Assembly (NCBI GenBank): GCA_003150235.1
Contig: QAMW01000001.1
Span: 8,239 to 72,238 of the forward strand
Length of the DNA stretch: 64,000 nt
Source of the DNA: Bacteroidales bacterium
Lineage (GTDB): Bacteria; Bacteroidota; Bacteroidia; Bacteroidales; Muribaculaceae
Direction of reading: 5' to 3'
The translations under genes were made by a program, and so were the position numbers. Every line of letters begins with the position of its first letter. The stretch's first letter is position 1. The notes beneath the pieces were generated by a model, which was not told the origin of the DNA, searched no databases, and saw only the letters and a program-made list of their open reading frames with translations. Below, in pieces: positions 54,253 through 62,714 of this stretch.

Positions 54253-55023
54253 ATGAACCGTATATTGGCAATCCTATCACTTCTTTTGGCTGTCATGCCG
54301 TCGATGGCGCAAGTCTTCGACGACATGGCACCCGATGAAGAAGAACCGGCTATCCAGGAGTTTCATCGCGAGGAAGAGTCGGTGGTGTTTGTTCCCAAGG
54401 GGCAATGGATTACCGGTGTATCGGTGTCATATCAGCAGAGCAATCAGGATAAGTATCAGTTTCTGATTGTGGAGGACCTCACAGGCAACACTTATACATT
54501 CAAGGTGTCGCCCATGTTGATGTTTGCTGTCAAGAACGACATGGCACTTGGCGGACGGTTTGCCTATACGCGCTCGCTTACCAAACTTGAAAATGCCGAT
54601 ATCGTGCTTGACCCGGAGACAGGCTATACGTTTGACCATCTCTACCGGCTCAGCCATAATTATTATGGCACGATAATGATGCGCAACTATTTCTCTCTCG
54701 GAAAGTCGAAACGCTTCGGATTTTTTAATGAAGTGCAGTTGCAGCTCGGAGGCGGTCAGACAAAACTGACCACCGGCGTCGGTACGACCTTGTCAGGCTA
54801 CTATGAGCGTAATTTCTCGGCTGAAATCGGTCTGTCGCCCGGTATGTGCATATTCCTGAACGATTATTCGGCGATTGAGGTCAATGTAGGTGTCCTCGGT
54901 TTCAAGATGACTGACACCCATACTTATGCCGACCAGATTTATGAATCGTCGCGTTCATCGAAGTTTGCCAACTTCAGGATTAATCTGTTTTCAATCTCTT
55001 TTGGAGTCACATTCTATCTGTAA
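54253..55023 (+). CDS. Predicted outer-membrane beta-barrel protein, paralogue 1
   Basis: A 256-residue exported protein: signal peptide (LAILSLLLAVMPSMAQ), short acidic stretch, then a barrel beginning VFVPKGQWITGVSVSYQQ. It has alternating strands with a repeated NN/ND turn (AVKNDMALGGRFAYT), FGFFNEVQLQLGGG, and ends RINLFSISFGVTFYL. The strand pattern KGSW/KGQW and FGxFNEVxL is shared with the next gene, so they are tandem paralogues. Fourth gene of the operon, 19 nt after the PCMD lipoprotein. Likely an outer-membrane partner of the lipoproteins. Confidence 0.65.
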   Translation: MNRILAILSLLLAVMPSMAQVFDDMAPDEEEPAIQEFHREEESVVFVPKGQWITGVSVSYQQSNQDKYQFLIVEDLTGNTYTFKVSPMLMFAVKNDMALGGRFAYTRSLTKLENADIVLDPETGYTFDHLYRLSHNYYGTIMMRNYFSLGKSKRFGFFNEVQLQLGGGQTKLTTGVGTTLSGYYERNFSAEIGLSPGMCIFLNDYSAIEVNVGVLGFKMTDTHTYADQIYESSRSSKFANFRINLFSISFGVTFYL

Positions 55024-55027
55024 GCCT

Positions 55028-55939
55028 ATGATGAGAAGATTGCTTTATATATTGATTGTGGCTGCGTTGGGATGTGTGATGACTCCTGTGGCACATGCCG
55101 ATCTTCCGGTTGACTCCCTGGCGAAGATGATAGGGGGAAGATTTATATGGGTGCCCGATTCGATGACTTCTAAAGTACGTACAGTATTGAAAGGTGAGCC
55201 GGGACTTGACGAGAAGGTGATTCATAAGGGCGACACAATACCGATGGTGCTTAAAAGCAAGAATTTCGGACGCTTTGACCGCGGACTGTCCAATTATCTT
55301 TTTATACCAAAAGGGTCATGGGCGGCGGGTCTCACTGTGTCCTACAGTGAATTTTCGACAAAAGACCTTGAGGTGCTCGACCTGCTTAATGACATTGACC
55401 TGGGGGGATATATGTTTTCACTTAATCCATACGTGGCATATTTCCTCCGTAATAACCTGTCGCTTGGTCTGAAACTCGGTTATTCCGCATCAAAAGGTTC
55501 AATCGACTCGTTTAAGATTGATATTGACGAGGATATGAACTTTGACCTGCACGACATCTCATATGCGAGTAAGAGCTATTCCGCCGCGATAGCGTTGCGG
55601 CAATATTTCGGCATCGCGCGTCAAGGCAGGTTCGGCGTGTTTAATGAGGTCGACCTCCTGATAGGCTCCGGAAGCAGCGACTTCACGCGCCCTTACGACG
55701 GGCAGCCGAAGACTACCCATACCGATATCTCCAAGCTGGAACTGAACTTCATGCCCGGTGTAAGCGTGTTTATCATCAAGAGTGTCGCTTTCAATCTTTC
55801 GTTCGGTGTGTTCGGTTTTCACATGAGGAGCGAGAAGCAGGCGGTCGATGGCGAGCCGCTCGGAGAGCGGTTTACGTCCGGCGCAAATTTCCGGTTCAAT
55901 ATTTTCAACCTTAATTTCGGTATAGAGGCTCATTTCTGA
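55028..55939 (+). CDS. Predicted outer-membrane beta-barrel protein, paralogue 2
   Basis: A 303-residue exported protein. I chose the ATG pair at 55028/55031 (MMRRLLYILIVAALGCVMTP, signal peptide) just after the previous stop; the longer frame overlaps that gene by 98 nt. The barrel starts FIPKGSWAAGLTVSYSE and shares FGVFNEVDLLIGSG and a C-terminal strand FNIFNLNFGIEAHF with paralogue 1. A longer N-terminal plug-like region (about 25-95) precedes the barrel. Fifth gene of the operon. Confidence 0.65.
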   Translation: MMRRLLYILIVAALGCVMTPVAHADLPVDSLAKMIGGRFIWVPDSMTSKVRTVLKGEPGLDEKVIHKGDTIPMVLKSKNFGRFDRGLSNYLFIPKGSWAAGLTVSYSEFSTKDLEVLDLLNDIDLGGYMFSLNPYVAYFLRNNLSLGLKLGYSASKGSIDSFKIDIDEDMNFDLHDISYASKSYSAAIALRQYFGIARQGRFGVFNEVDLLIGSGSSDFTRPYDGQPKTTHTDISKLELNFMPGVSVFIIKSVAFNLSFGVFGFHMRSEKQAVDGEPLGERFTSGANFRFNIFNLNFGIEAHF

Positions 55940-55954
55940 CCTCCCGCTTAATCA

Positions 55955-57538
55955 ATGATGAAACGATTGCTACATAAAGTGCTTTTGCCTTTCGCCTGCA
56001 TCATCATGACGGCGATTGTCACCGGTTGCATCCATAACGACCTCCCGTTTCCTCGTTTACAGCAGAATATAGTCGCTATAGAGGCTATGGGAGAAGCAAA
56101 GGTTGCCATGATTGATTCGACCAATCTTACCGTGACGATGTATCTGAGCGAGATGGTTGATATCCGTGCGGTCAAATTCAGTGTGTTTGACATTACTCCG
56201 GAAGCGGTCGCTTCACCCAATCTTGCTATCGGAGTGCATGACCTTACGCGCCCGATTGTGGTGAATGTGAGCCGCTATCAGGATTATCAATGGGTAGTGA
56301 GTGCCGAGCAGACTATCGAGCGGTGGTTTCGTGTGGAAGGGCAGATAGGGGAGACGGTAATCGATGATGTAGGTCGACGCATCATGCTGCGTGTTCCGGA
56401 AAGTGCTGATCTCTCGCAGTTGCGCCTTACTTCTGTCAAGCTTGGTCCGGCAGGCATCTCCACCATGATTCCCGACTTGCAGCCCGGCATTATCGACCTC
56501 TCCAGTCCGCTTGATGTGACAGTCACCTGCTGGGGGCGTTCCGAAGAGTGGACAATATATGCCGAGAAGAGCGAATTGACTGTGATGACTACCCGTGCCG
56601 ATGCGTGGGCGCAGGTTATCTGGGCGTATGGTGACGGTCCTGCCGATGCCGCAAACACATTCCGCTATCGTCGTGTCGACAGCGAGGAGTGGATAGAGGT
56701 GAGTGAAGATGATGTCACCCGCAATGGTGGCGCGTTTTATGCTGCCATACCTCATCTTGAACCGTTGACCGAATATGTCGTTGTCGCTGTGAGTGGCGAG
56801 GATGTCGGAAATGAACTGCGTGTGACAACCGAGGCTACGCGTATTTTGCCCGACGGGTCGTTTGACCAGTGGTGGCTTGACGGCAAGGTATGGTGTCCGT
56901 GGGATGAAAACGGCGAGCGTTTCTGGGATACCGGAAACACCGGTGCCGCGACCTTGGGAGAAAGCAATGTGCAGCCTTCAGACCATACACCCACAGGCAG
57001 CGGACAGTCGGCGATGCTCGAGACCCGTTTTGTCGGGCTTTTCGGAATCGGCAAACTTGCCGCCGGGTCGATATATACCGGCTCGTTCCGCAAGGTTGAC
57101 GGTACCAACGGCATCCTTGACTTCGGGCGTCCCTGGGAGCAGCGTCCCACTAAACTGAAGGGGTATTATCAATATACTACCGCGCCGATAGATTATACGT
57201 CAAGTGAATATGCCGGTCTTGCCGGTCGCCCCGACTCATGCCATATCTATATTGCGCTTACCGACTGGACAGCCCCGTTTGAGATTCGCACCAATCCGCG
57301 TAACCGACAGCTCTTTAACGCGTCGTCGCCCTCGGTGATTGCCTACGGCGAACTGATACGCGGCAGTAATACCAACGGTTATGAGGAGTTTGAAATAGTG
57401 TTGGACTATCGCTACACCGACAGGATTCCGACCTATCTGCAGATTACCTGTGCCGCCTCTAAATACGGCGACTATTTTACCGGGGGAACAGGTGCGATAC
57501 TATATGTAGACCAGCTTTCACTCGACTACGACTACTGA
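55955..57538 (+). CDS. PCMD-domain surface lipoprotein with two Ig-like domains
   Basis: A 527-residue lipoprotein (lipobox VTGC). Two Ig-like domains of DUF5018 type (about 35-125 and 126-205), an FN3-like domain (about 208-290) and PCMD (about 292-527) follow in order. PCMD motifs are DGSFDQWWLDGKVWCPWDEN, RFWDTGNTGAATLG, KLAAGSIYTGSFRKVDGTNG, EIRTNPRNRQLFN and the end ILYVDQLSLDYDY. The domain order matches the minus-strand lipoprotein at 44846. Sixth and last gene of the operon. Confidence 0.75.
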   Translation: MMKRLLHKVLLPFACIIMTAIVTGCIHNDLPFPRLQQNIVAIEAMGEAKVAMIDSTNLTVTMYLSEMVDIRAVKFSVFDITPEAVASPNLAIGVHDLTRPIVVNVSRYQDYQWVVSAEQTIERWFRVEGQIGETVIDDVGRRIMLRVPESADLSQLRLTSVKLGPAGISTMIPDLQPGIIDLSSPLDVTVTCWGRSEEWTIYAEKSELTVMTTRADAWAQVIWAYGDGPADAANTFRYRRVDSEEWIEVSEDDVTRNGGAFYAAIPHLEPLTEYVVVAVSGEDVGNELRVTTEATRILPDGSFDQWWLDGKVWCPWDENGERFWDTGNTGAATLGESNVQPSDHTPTGSGQSAMLETRFVGLFGIGKLAAGSIYTGSFRKVDGTNGILDFGRPWEQRPTKLKGYYQYTTAPIDYTSSEYAGLAGRPDSCHIYIALTDWTAPFEIRTNPRNRQLFNASSPSVIAYGELIRGSNTNGYEEFEIVLDYRYTDRIPTYLQITCAASKYGDYFTGGTGAILYVDQLSLDYDY

Positions 57539-57554
57539 TGCAGCTGCAAAAAAG

Positions 57555-57586
57555 TTTGGCGGAGTGTGTGAAATTAGCTAACTTTG
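57555..57586 (+). promoter_or_regulatory. Promoter of nusB
   Basis: TTTG at 57555-57558, 20 nt, then TAACTTTG at 57579-57586, about 30 nt before the ATG. Confidence 0.7.
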
Positions 57587-57617
57587 CAGCGCAAAATAAT
57601 AAAACGTGCATTGAGTT

Positions 57618-59051
57618 ATGATAAATCGAATTTTGATAAGAATGAAGGTGGTGCAGATGCTCTATTCATATCTGCTTACCCGTAGCGATTTCAATATTCT
57701 TCCCGCTCCCGAATCGCAGTCGCGCGACAAGCGGTATGCTTATTCCCTTTATTGTGACTTATTGCTGCTCCTTGTGGATCTGTCAGGATTCAAAATCAGT
57801 AATTTTGAGGGTCGCCCGCGTATCGAGCGCATTGAGAAGCGTCAGAAAAACGACTGTACTCGCATAGCGCAGGCTCTTGCGTCAAATGACGAGATGGCTG
57901 ACATTGCTCTTGGTCACAAATCATTTTACGATGCGCTTGCCCCCATGCGCCTGAGACTTAAGACTGAGGTGCGTGAGTCTTCGATTTATAAAGAATATTC
58001 ACGCAAGAAGACCCAGCCTGAGATTCAGGATGAGGTGGCGATGTGGAAGGCTATATTTTCAACCGTGTTGCTGCGCGACCCGCAGCTTACCGACCTCATT
58101 AAGAGTAATCCCGAGTTCACCCACGTAGGTTACGACCAGGCTCTTGCGATGTTTGACGCCACACTCGGCGATTATTCATCGGTGAGAAGCTCGCTTGTCG
58201 ATGCGCGCCGTGGGCTTGAGATGTCGCTTGACAAGGCGTATGAGCTTTATCACAGCCTCTTCCAGCTGATGATTGATCTTACACATCTGCGTGAACTGCA
58301 ACTTGACGAGGCGAAACATAAGTATCTCCCTACCCATGACGACCTTAACCCGAGGCTGAGATTTGTTGAAAATCAGTTTATCAAGTCATTGGAAGAAAAT
58401 GAGGATATGCAGGAATATCTGAAAGATAATCCTATCTCATGGGTGGATGACGACGTGACATTGAAGCATTTGCTTGACAAGATACTTGAAAGCGACATAT
58501 ACAAGAAATATATGGACGCGAAGGTGACCGATTATGCCGCCGACTGCGAGCTTTGGTATCAGCTGTTCAAGAATGTGATTGTAGAGAGCGATGATCTTGC
58601 CGAGGCTCTTGAGTCGCAGTCGGTTTACTGGAACGACGACCTTAACATAATGGGTTCATTTGTGCTCAAGACCATACGCTCGTTTGCTTCATCGGAAGGC
58701 AAGCAGGTCAAGCTCCTCCCCAAATATAAGGATGCCGAGGATGAGCGTTTCGGTCCCGACTTGTTTGAGAAAGCGATTGCCAACCGTCAGGATTACCGCG
58801 AAATGATTGACGGTTGTCTGGTAGAGAGCCGGTGGGATCCGGAGCGACTCGCATTTATGGATATCGTGATACTCACCACGGCAATAGCCGAACTCCTTAA
58901 TTTCGAGTCGATACCGACACTAGTCACTGTCAATGAGTACACCGAGATTGCCAATTATTACTCGACTCCGAAGAGCGGTCAGTTTATAACCGGTATGCTC
59001 TATGCCATCATCAATAATTTAAAAAAGAGTGGTAAGCTTGTGAAAGAGTAA
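57618..59051 (+). CDS. nusB: Transcription antitermination factor NusB, long form with internal duplication
   Basis: NusB binds boxA RNA with S10 in rRNA antitermination. The start MINRILIRMKVVQMLYSYL and the C-terminal half (about 400-477, DPERLAFMDIVILTTAIAEL ... YSTPKSGQFITGMLYAIINN) are typical. At 477 residues it is far longer than the roughly 310 residues I know for other Bacteroidales NusB. The extra about 165 residues (about 37-183) resemble the next segment (about 205-353): RYAYSLYCDLLLLLVDL matches KAYELYHSLFQLMIDL, and RESSIYKEY matches LESDIYKKY. So the middle domain appears duplicated. It has its own promoter and is followed by yajC. Confidence 0.88.
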   Translation: MINRILIRMKVVQMLYSYLLTRSDFNILPAPESQSRDKRYAYSLYCDLLLLLVDLSGFKISNFEGRPRIERIEKRQKNDCTRIAQALASNDEMADIALGHKSFYDALAPMRLRLKTEVRESSIYKEYSRKKTQPEIQDEVAMWKAIFSTVLLRDPQLTDLIKSNPEFTHVGYDQALAMFDATLGDYSSVRSSLVDARRGLEMSLDKAYELYHSLFQLMIDLTHLRELQLDEAKHKYLPTHDDLNPRLRFVENQFIKSLEENEDMQEYLKDNPISWVDDDVTLKHLLDKILESDIYKKYMDAKVTDYAADCELWYQLFKNVIVESDDLAEALESQSVYWNDDLNIMGSFVLKTIRSFASSEGKQVKLLPKYKDAEDERFGPDLFEKAIANRQDYREMIDGCLVESRWDPERLAFMDIVILTTAIAELLNFESIPTLVTVNEYTEIANYYSTPKSGQFITGMLYAIINNLKKSGKLVKE

Positions 59052-59068
59052 AATCTTTTTTATATTTG
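59038..59068 (+). promoter_or_regulatory. Promoter of yajC
   Basis: TTG at 59038-59040, 20 nt, then TATATTTG at 59061-59068. It overlaps the end of nusB. Confidence 0.6.
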
Positions 59069-59105
59069 CAATATATTTAACTAACCGAAACAACATAGAA
59101 AAGTT

Positions 59106-59441
59106 ATGCTCAACAACTTTATAACCCTTCAGCAGGGTGGCAATGCCGGTGTGATGAATCTTGTGATGATTGTGGCTCTTATCGCCATCTTCTACTTTTT
59201 CATGATTCGCCCGCAGCAGAAGAAACAGAAAGAAATCAAGAAGTTCCGTGAAGGTCTTAATGTAGGCGACCGTGTCATTACCGCAGGCGGTATCTATGGT
59301 AAGATTCGCGGCGTGAAAGATAACACTATTGTGCTTGAGATTGCCGACAATGTGCGCATCACCATTGACAAAGGCTCTGTTTATCCCTCCGCAGCGCAGG
59401 CGCAGGAAGCTGTCAAGGAATCGGACAATACAGCAAAGTAA
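59106..59441 (+). CDS. yajC: Preprotein translocase subunit YajC
   Basis: YajC is a small inner-membrane protein associated with SecDF. The 111-residue protein has one membrane helix (MNLVMIVALIAIFYFFMI) followed by the signature RPQQKKQKEIKKFREGLNVG and DRVITAGGIYGKIRGV. Own promoter; a hairpin terminator lies between it and ybbR. Confidence 0.95.
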   Translation: MLNNFITLQQGGNAGVMNLVMIVALIAIFYFFMIRPQQKKQKEIKKFREGLNVGDRVITAGGIYGKIRGVKDNTIVLEIADNVRITIDKGSVYPSAAQAQEAVKESDNTAK

Positions 59442-59479
59442 CATTTCCGGTCTTATCCCGGTCATAAATTTATAAGAAT

Positions 59480-59519
59480 GCCCGTACATTCCGGATACTC
59501 CGGCGATGAACGGGCTTTT
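59480..59519 (+). terminator. Intrinsic terminator after yajC
   Basis: GCCCGT pairs with ACGGGC around an inner CCGG/CCGG hairpin, followed by TTTTG. It spans the first possible ybbR ATG (59506), making the later ATG more likely. Confidence 0.75.
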
Positions 59520-59535
59520 GTTAATCCTACAGCTT

Positions 59536-60522
59536 ATGAAGATTGCGGCACAAATAAAAGTCCTTTTTAACAGGTTACATCAGCTTGTCACTTCAGCGCG
59601 TGGCAAGGAAGTGCTGTTGTTCCTGCTCTTTCTTCTCATTTCTTATATATTTTGGCTGCTTCTCACGCTGAACAATGAGATGCAGGAGGATCTTGATGTG
59701 CCTGTGGCTATTACGGATGTGCCCGACAGCGTGACCCTTATCTCCGAACTGCCTCCGGCAGTGAAGGTGAGTGTACGCGATAAAGGCTCCGTGCTGTTGC
59801 GTTACAAGTGGGGTAGCTCAAAAGTAATGAAAATAAACTGGAAGGACTATACCGAGACAAACAACAAGCTTTTGTTGAATAAAGCCGACCTTGCCGCACG
59901 GCTCAGGGATTATTTCGGGGGAGGAAGCCAGATTGTGACCATTATTCCCGATTCGATACGTATAAACTATACTACCAGTCCCGGAAGAAGGGTGGTGGTG
60001 CGCGTCAATGCCGACATACATCCGGCTATGGGATATATTGTAAACGGACCGATCCGTTCCAATGTGGATTCCGTATGGTTATATTCGGTCAACGACCTTC
60101 CTCATTCGCTGACATCGGTTGAGACCGTGCCCGTAGTGCGTGGCGGTCTTAACGACACTACTTATATCGAGGCACGAATCGATCCGATACCCGGTGTACG
60201 CATAATCCCAGACCATGTAAGGCTGGCAATACCGGTGGAGCCGCTTATCGCGCGCAAGCAGAAAGCTCCTATTGTGGTAAAGAATCTTCCGGAGTCGATG
60301 AGCATGATTACATTCCCGTCGAGCGTGGAAGTAAGCTATCTGGTGCCGATGAGTTCATACAACAGTGAGCCGTATGAGGTGAACGCTTACGTGGATTACA
60401 ATGATCTCTCCCGCTGTACCGGCGGAAAGCTTCCCGTCACATTGTCGCTTCTCCCTGACTTGTACCATAATACGGAGATGTCGCCCGACAGTGTCGAATA
60501 TATCGTTGAACATAAACATTGA
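59536..60522 (+). CDS. YbbR-domain protein
   Basis: A 328-residue (from the ATG at 59536) inner-membrane-anchored protein. One membrane segment (EVLLFLLFLLISYIFWLLL) is followed by repeated YbbR domains on the extracytoplasmic side (QEDLDVPVAITDVPDSVTL and two later blocks with GxRIIPDHVRL and KAPIVVKNLP). YbbR proteins in Firmicutes (CdaR) regulate c-di-AMP synthesis; here the role is unknown. An earlier ATG at 59506 lies inside the yajC terminator stem. coaE follows 8 nt later, so the two are co-transcribed. Confidence 0.8.
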   Translation: MKIAAQIKVLFNRLHQLVTSARGKEVLLFLLFLLISYIFWLLLTLNNEMQEDLDVPVAITDVPDSVTLISELPPAVKVSVRDKGSVLLRYKWGSSKVMKINWKDYTETNNKLLLNKADLAARLRDYFGGGSQIVTIIPDSIRINYTTSPGRRVVVRVNADIHPAMGYIVNGPIRSNVDSVWLYSVNDLPHSLTSVETVPVVRGGLNDTTYIEARIDPIPGVRIIPDHVRLAIPVEPLIARKQKAPIVVKNLPESMSMITFPSSVEVSYLVPMSSYNSEPYEVNAYVDYNDLSRCTGGKLPVTLSLLPDLYHNTEMSPDSVEYIVEHKH

Positions 60523-60530
60523 TTTTTCCG

Positions 60531-61124
60531 ATGGCAAGACTAATTGCGATAGCCGGCGGCATAGGCAGCGGCAAGTCGGTTGTATCCCGTATTTTGCGGG
60601 CGATGGGTAATAAAGTGTATGATTGCGACACTGAGGCGCGTCGTTTAATGGACAATGACGAGAATATTAAGTGCCGTATCAAAGAGTGTATCGCCCCGGA
60701 AGTGATACTGGCTGACCGCTCAATCGACAGACGCCGTCTCGCAGCGATTGTATTCGCCGACAAAAAGATGCTTGACTCCCTTAACGGTATCGTGCACTCG
60801 GCGGTGCGCGACGATATATCGCGTTGGAAAGCGGCTAATGAAAAATATGGCACTCTCTGGGTGGAAAGTGCCATAATATATGAGAGCGGCATTGACGCGA
60901 TGGTCGACGAGGTGTGGGATGTCACAGCTCCTGTGGAACTGCGCATAGAGCGTGTAATGTCGCGCAATTCGATGAGCCGCGAAGAGGTGATGAGACGAAT
61001 AGACGCTCAGTCAGCAGTCAACTACGAGCCACACCCTCGTGTCAGAACAATAGTCAACGATGAGATTACGCCGCTGCTTCCGCAGATTCAGCAGCTGATT
61101 GCATCGTCTGCGTTGCCTGCCTAA
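60531..61124 (+). CDS. coaE: Dephospho-CoA kinase
   Basis: CoaE phosphorylates dephospho-CoA, the last step of CoA synthesis. 197 residues from the ATG at 60531 (MARLIAIAGGIGSGKSVVSR). The P-loop GGIGSGKS, VYDCDTEARRLM, and the Lid region ERVMSRNSMSREEVMRRIDA are visible. The stop codon overlaps the prfC stop of the other strand by 3 bases. Confidence 0.95.
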   Translation: MARLIAIAGGIGSGKSVVSRILRAMGNKVYDCDTEARRLMDNDENIKCRIKECIAPEVILADRSIDRRRLAAIVFADKKMLDSLNGIVHSAVRDDISRWKAANEKYGTLWVESAIIYESGIDAMVDEVWDVTAPVELRIERVMSRNSMSREEVMRRIDAQSAVNYEPHPRVRTIVNDEITPLLPQIQQLIASSALPA

Positions 61125-62701
61125 AATTCCGAAGTGAAGTGAAACTTGATTTTCAGGAAGTCGCTTTGAGCCATCTGCAGCACATAGTTTGAATCGGCGA
61201 GAAACACGTCGCGTCCCTCGCGGTCAGTCGCCATAAACTGATGTTTGCGCTTTTTGAAGGCGGCAAGCGCTTCGGGGTCGTCGCTTTCTATCCAGCAAGC
61301 CTTGTACAGTGACAGCGGTTCCCAACGCACTGTCGCGCCATATTCATGGAGCAGACGGTATTGTATCACTTCAAACTGCAGCTGACCTACTGTGCCTATG
61401 ATTTTTCTGCCATTGAACTGGTTGGTGAACAGCTGGGCGACACCTTCATCCATCAGCTGCTGGATGCCTTTTTCAAGTTGCTTTGCCTTCATCGGGTCTG
61501 TGTTCTCGATATATTTGAACATCTCCGGCGAGAAGCTGGGCAACCCCTTGTAGTGCAGGTTTTCACCTTCGGTAAGCGTATCGCCGATTTTGAAGTTGCC
61601 CGTATCGGGTATGCCCACGATGTCACCCGGAAACGCCTCGTCGACAATATTCTTTTTCTGCGCCATGAAAGCTGTCGGGGCGGCGAAGCGCATCATTTTG
61701 CCGGAGCGTATGTGCTTGTAATTGGCGTTACGCTCGAATTTTCCGGAACATACCTTAACAAACGCTATACATGAGCGGTGGTTGGGGTCCATGTTGGCAT
61801 GAATCTTAAACACAAAGCCGGAAAATTGAGGTTCATCCGGTGTGACCGTACGCTCTTCTGCCGAAACAGGGCGTGGAGATGGTGCGATTTTCACAAAGCA
61901 GTCGAGCAGTTCCTTTACTCCGAAAGTGTTTAATGCCGACCCGAAGAATACCGGTGCCACTTTTCCTGCAAGATAGTCGTCGGTATTAAGTTCGGGATAT
62001 ACACCTTCAATGAGTTCAAGGTCTTCGCGAAGCTTAGCGGCGTCTTTTTCGCCGACAGCCTCGTCGATACGGGGGTCATCCACCGAGTCTATCTCCACGC
62101 GTTCGGTCACCTGTGTCTTACTCGGAGTGAACAGGTCAAGCGAGTGCTCGTAAATATTATATACGCCCTTGAATTTCGCGCCTATATTGATCGGCCAGGA
62201 GAGGGGACGCACGGCGATTTTCAGCTCGGCTTCAAGTTCGTCGAGTATTTCAAAGGGGTCACGGCCCTCGCGGTCAAGTTTGTTTACAAATATGATTACC
62301 GGAGTGTTGCGCATACGGCACACCTCCATCAGTTTGCGTGTCTGTTGCTCCACGCCCTTTGCCACGTCAACTACTATGATTACGCTGTCTACCGCAGTCA
62401 GTGTGCGGTAAGTGTCTTCGGCAAAATCCTGGTGACCGGGAGTGTCAAGGATATTTATCTTGTAGTCGCCGTAGTTGAATCCCATTACCGAGGTGGCGAC
62501 CGAGATACCGCGCTGTTTTTCTATTTCCATCCAGTCGGAAGTCGCGGTCTTTTTTATCTTGTTGGATTTTACAGCACCTGCGACATGTATCGCACCTCCG
62601 AAAAGGAGGAGTTTTTCTGTAAGGGTGGTCTTGCCGGCATCAGGGTGAGAGATGATGGCAAATGTGCGCCTGCGGCTTATTTCGTCGTTAAGTGTTGCCA
62701 C
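61121..62701 (-). CDS. prfC: Peptide chain release factor 3
   Basis: RF3 is a GTPase that recycles RF1/RF2 after peptide release. I chose a GTG start at 62701, giving 526 residues beginning (M)ATLNDEISRRRTFAIISHPD, the family start. An upstream ATG at 62785 would add 28 atypical residues and overlap rfbD by 71 nt. GTPase motifs are SHPDAGKTTLT, DTPGHQDFAEDTYR and VNKLDREGRDP, with domains II and III after about residue 280 (KICSGKFERNAN region). It lies 13 nt after rfbD, in the same direction. Confidence 0.92.
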   Translation of the reverse strand: MATLNDEISRRRTFAIISHPDAGKTTLTEKLLLFGGAIHVAGAVKSNKIKKTATSDWMEIEKQRGISVATSVMGFNYGDYKINILDTPGHQDFAEDTYRTLTAVDSVIIVVDVAKGVEQQTRKLMEVCRMRNTPVIIFVNKLDREGRDPFEILDELEAELKIAVRPLSWPINIGAKFKGVYNIYEHSLDLFTPSKTQVTERVEIDSVDDPRIDEAVGEKDAAKLREDLELIEGVYPELNTDDYLAGKVAPVFFGSALNTFGVKELLDCFVKIAPSPRPVSAEERTVTPDEPQFSGFVFKIHANMDPNHRSCIAFVKVCSGKFERNANYKHIRSGKMMRFAAPTAFMAQKKNIVDEAFPGDIVGIPDTGNFKIGDTLTEGENLHYKGLPSFSPEMFKYIENTDPMKAKQLEKGIQQLMDEGVAQLFTNQFNGRKIIGTVGQLQFEVIQYRLLHEYGATVRWEPLSLYKACWIESDDPEALAAFKKRKHQFMATDREGRDVFLADSNYVLQMAQSDFLKIKFHFTSEF

Positions 62702-62714
62702 GTCAGTAATATAT

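Noticed and set aside
44054..57538. Standard polysaccharide utilisation locus
   Set aside because: No SusC/SusD pair, glycosidase or hybrid two-component regulator is present in the locus.
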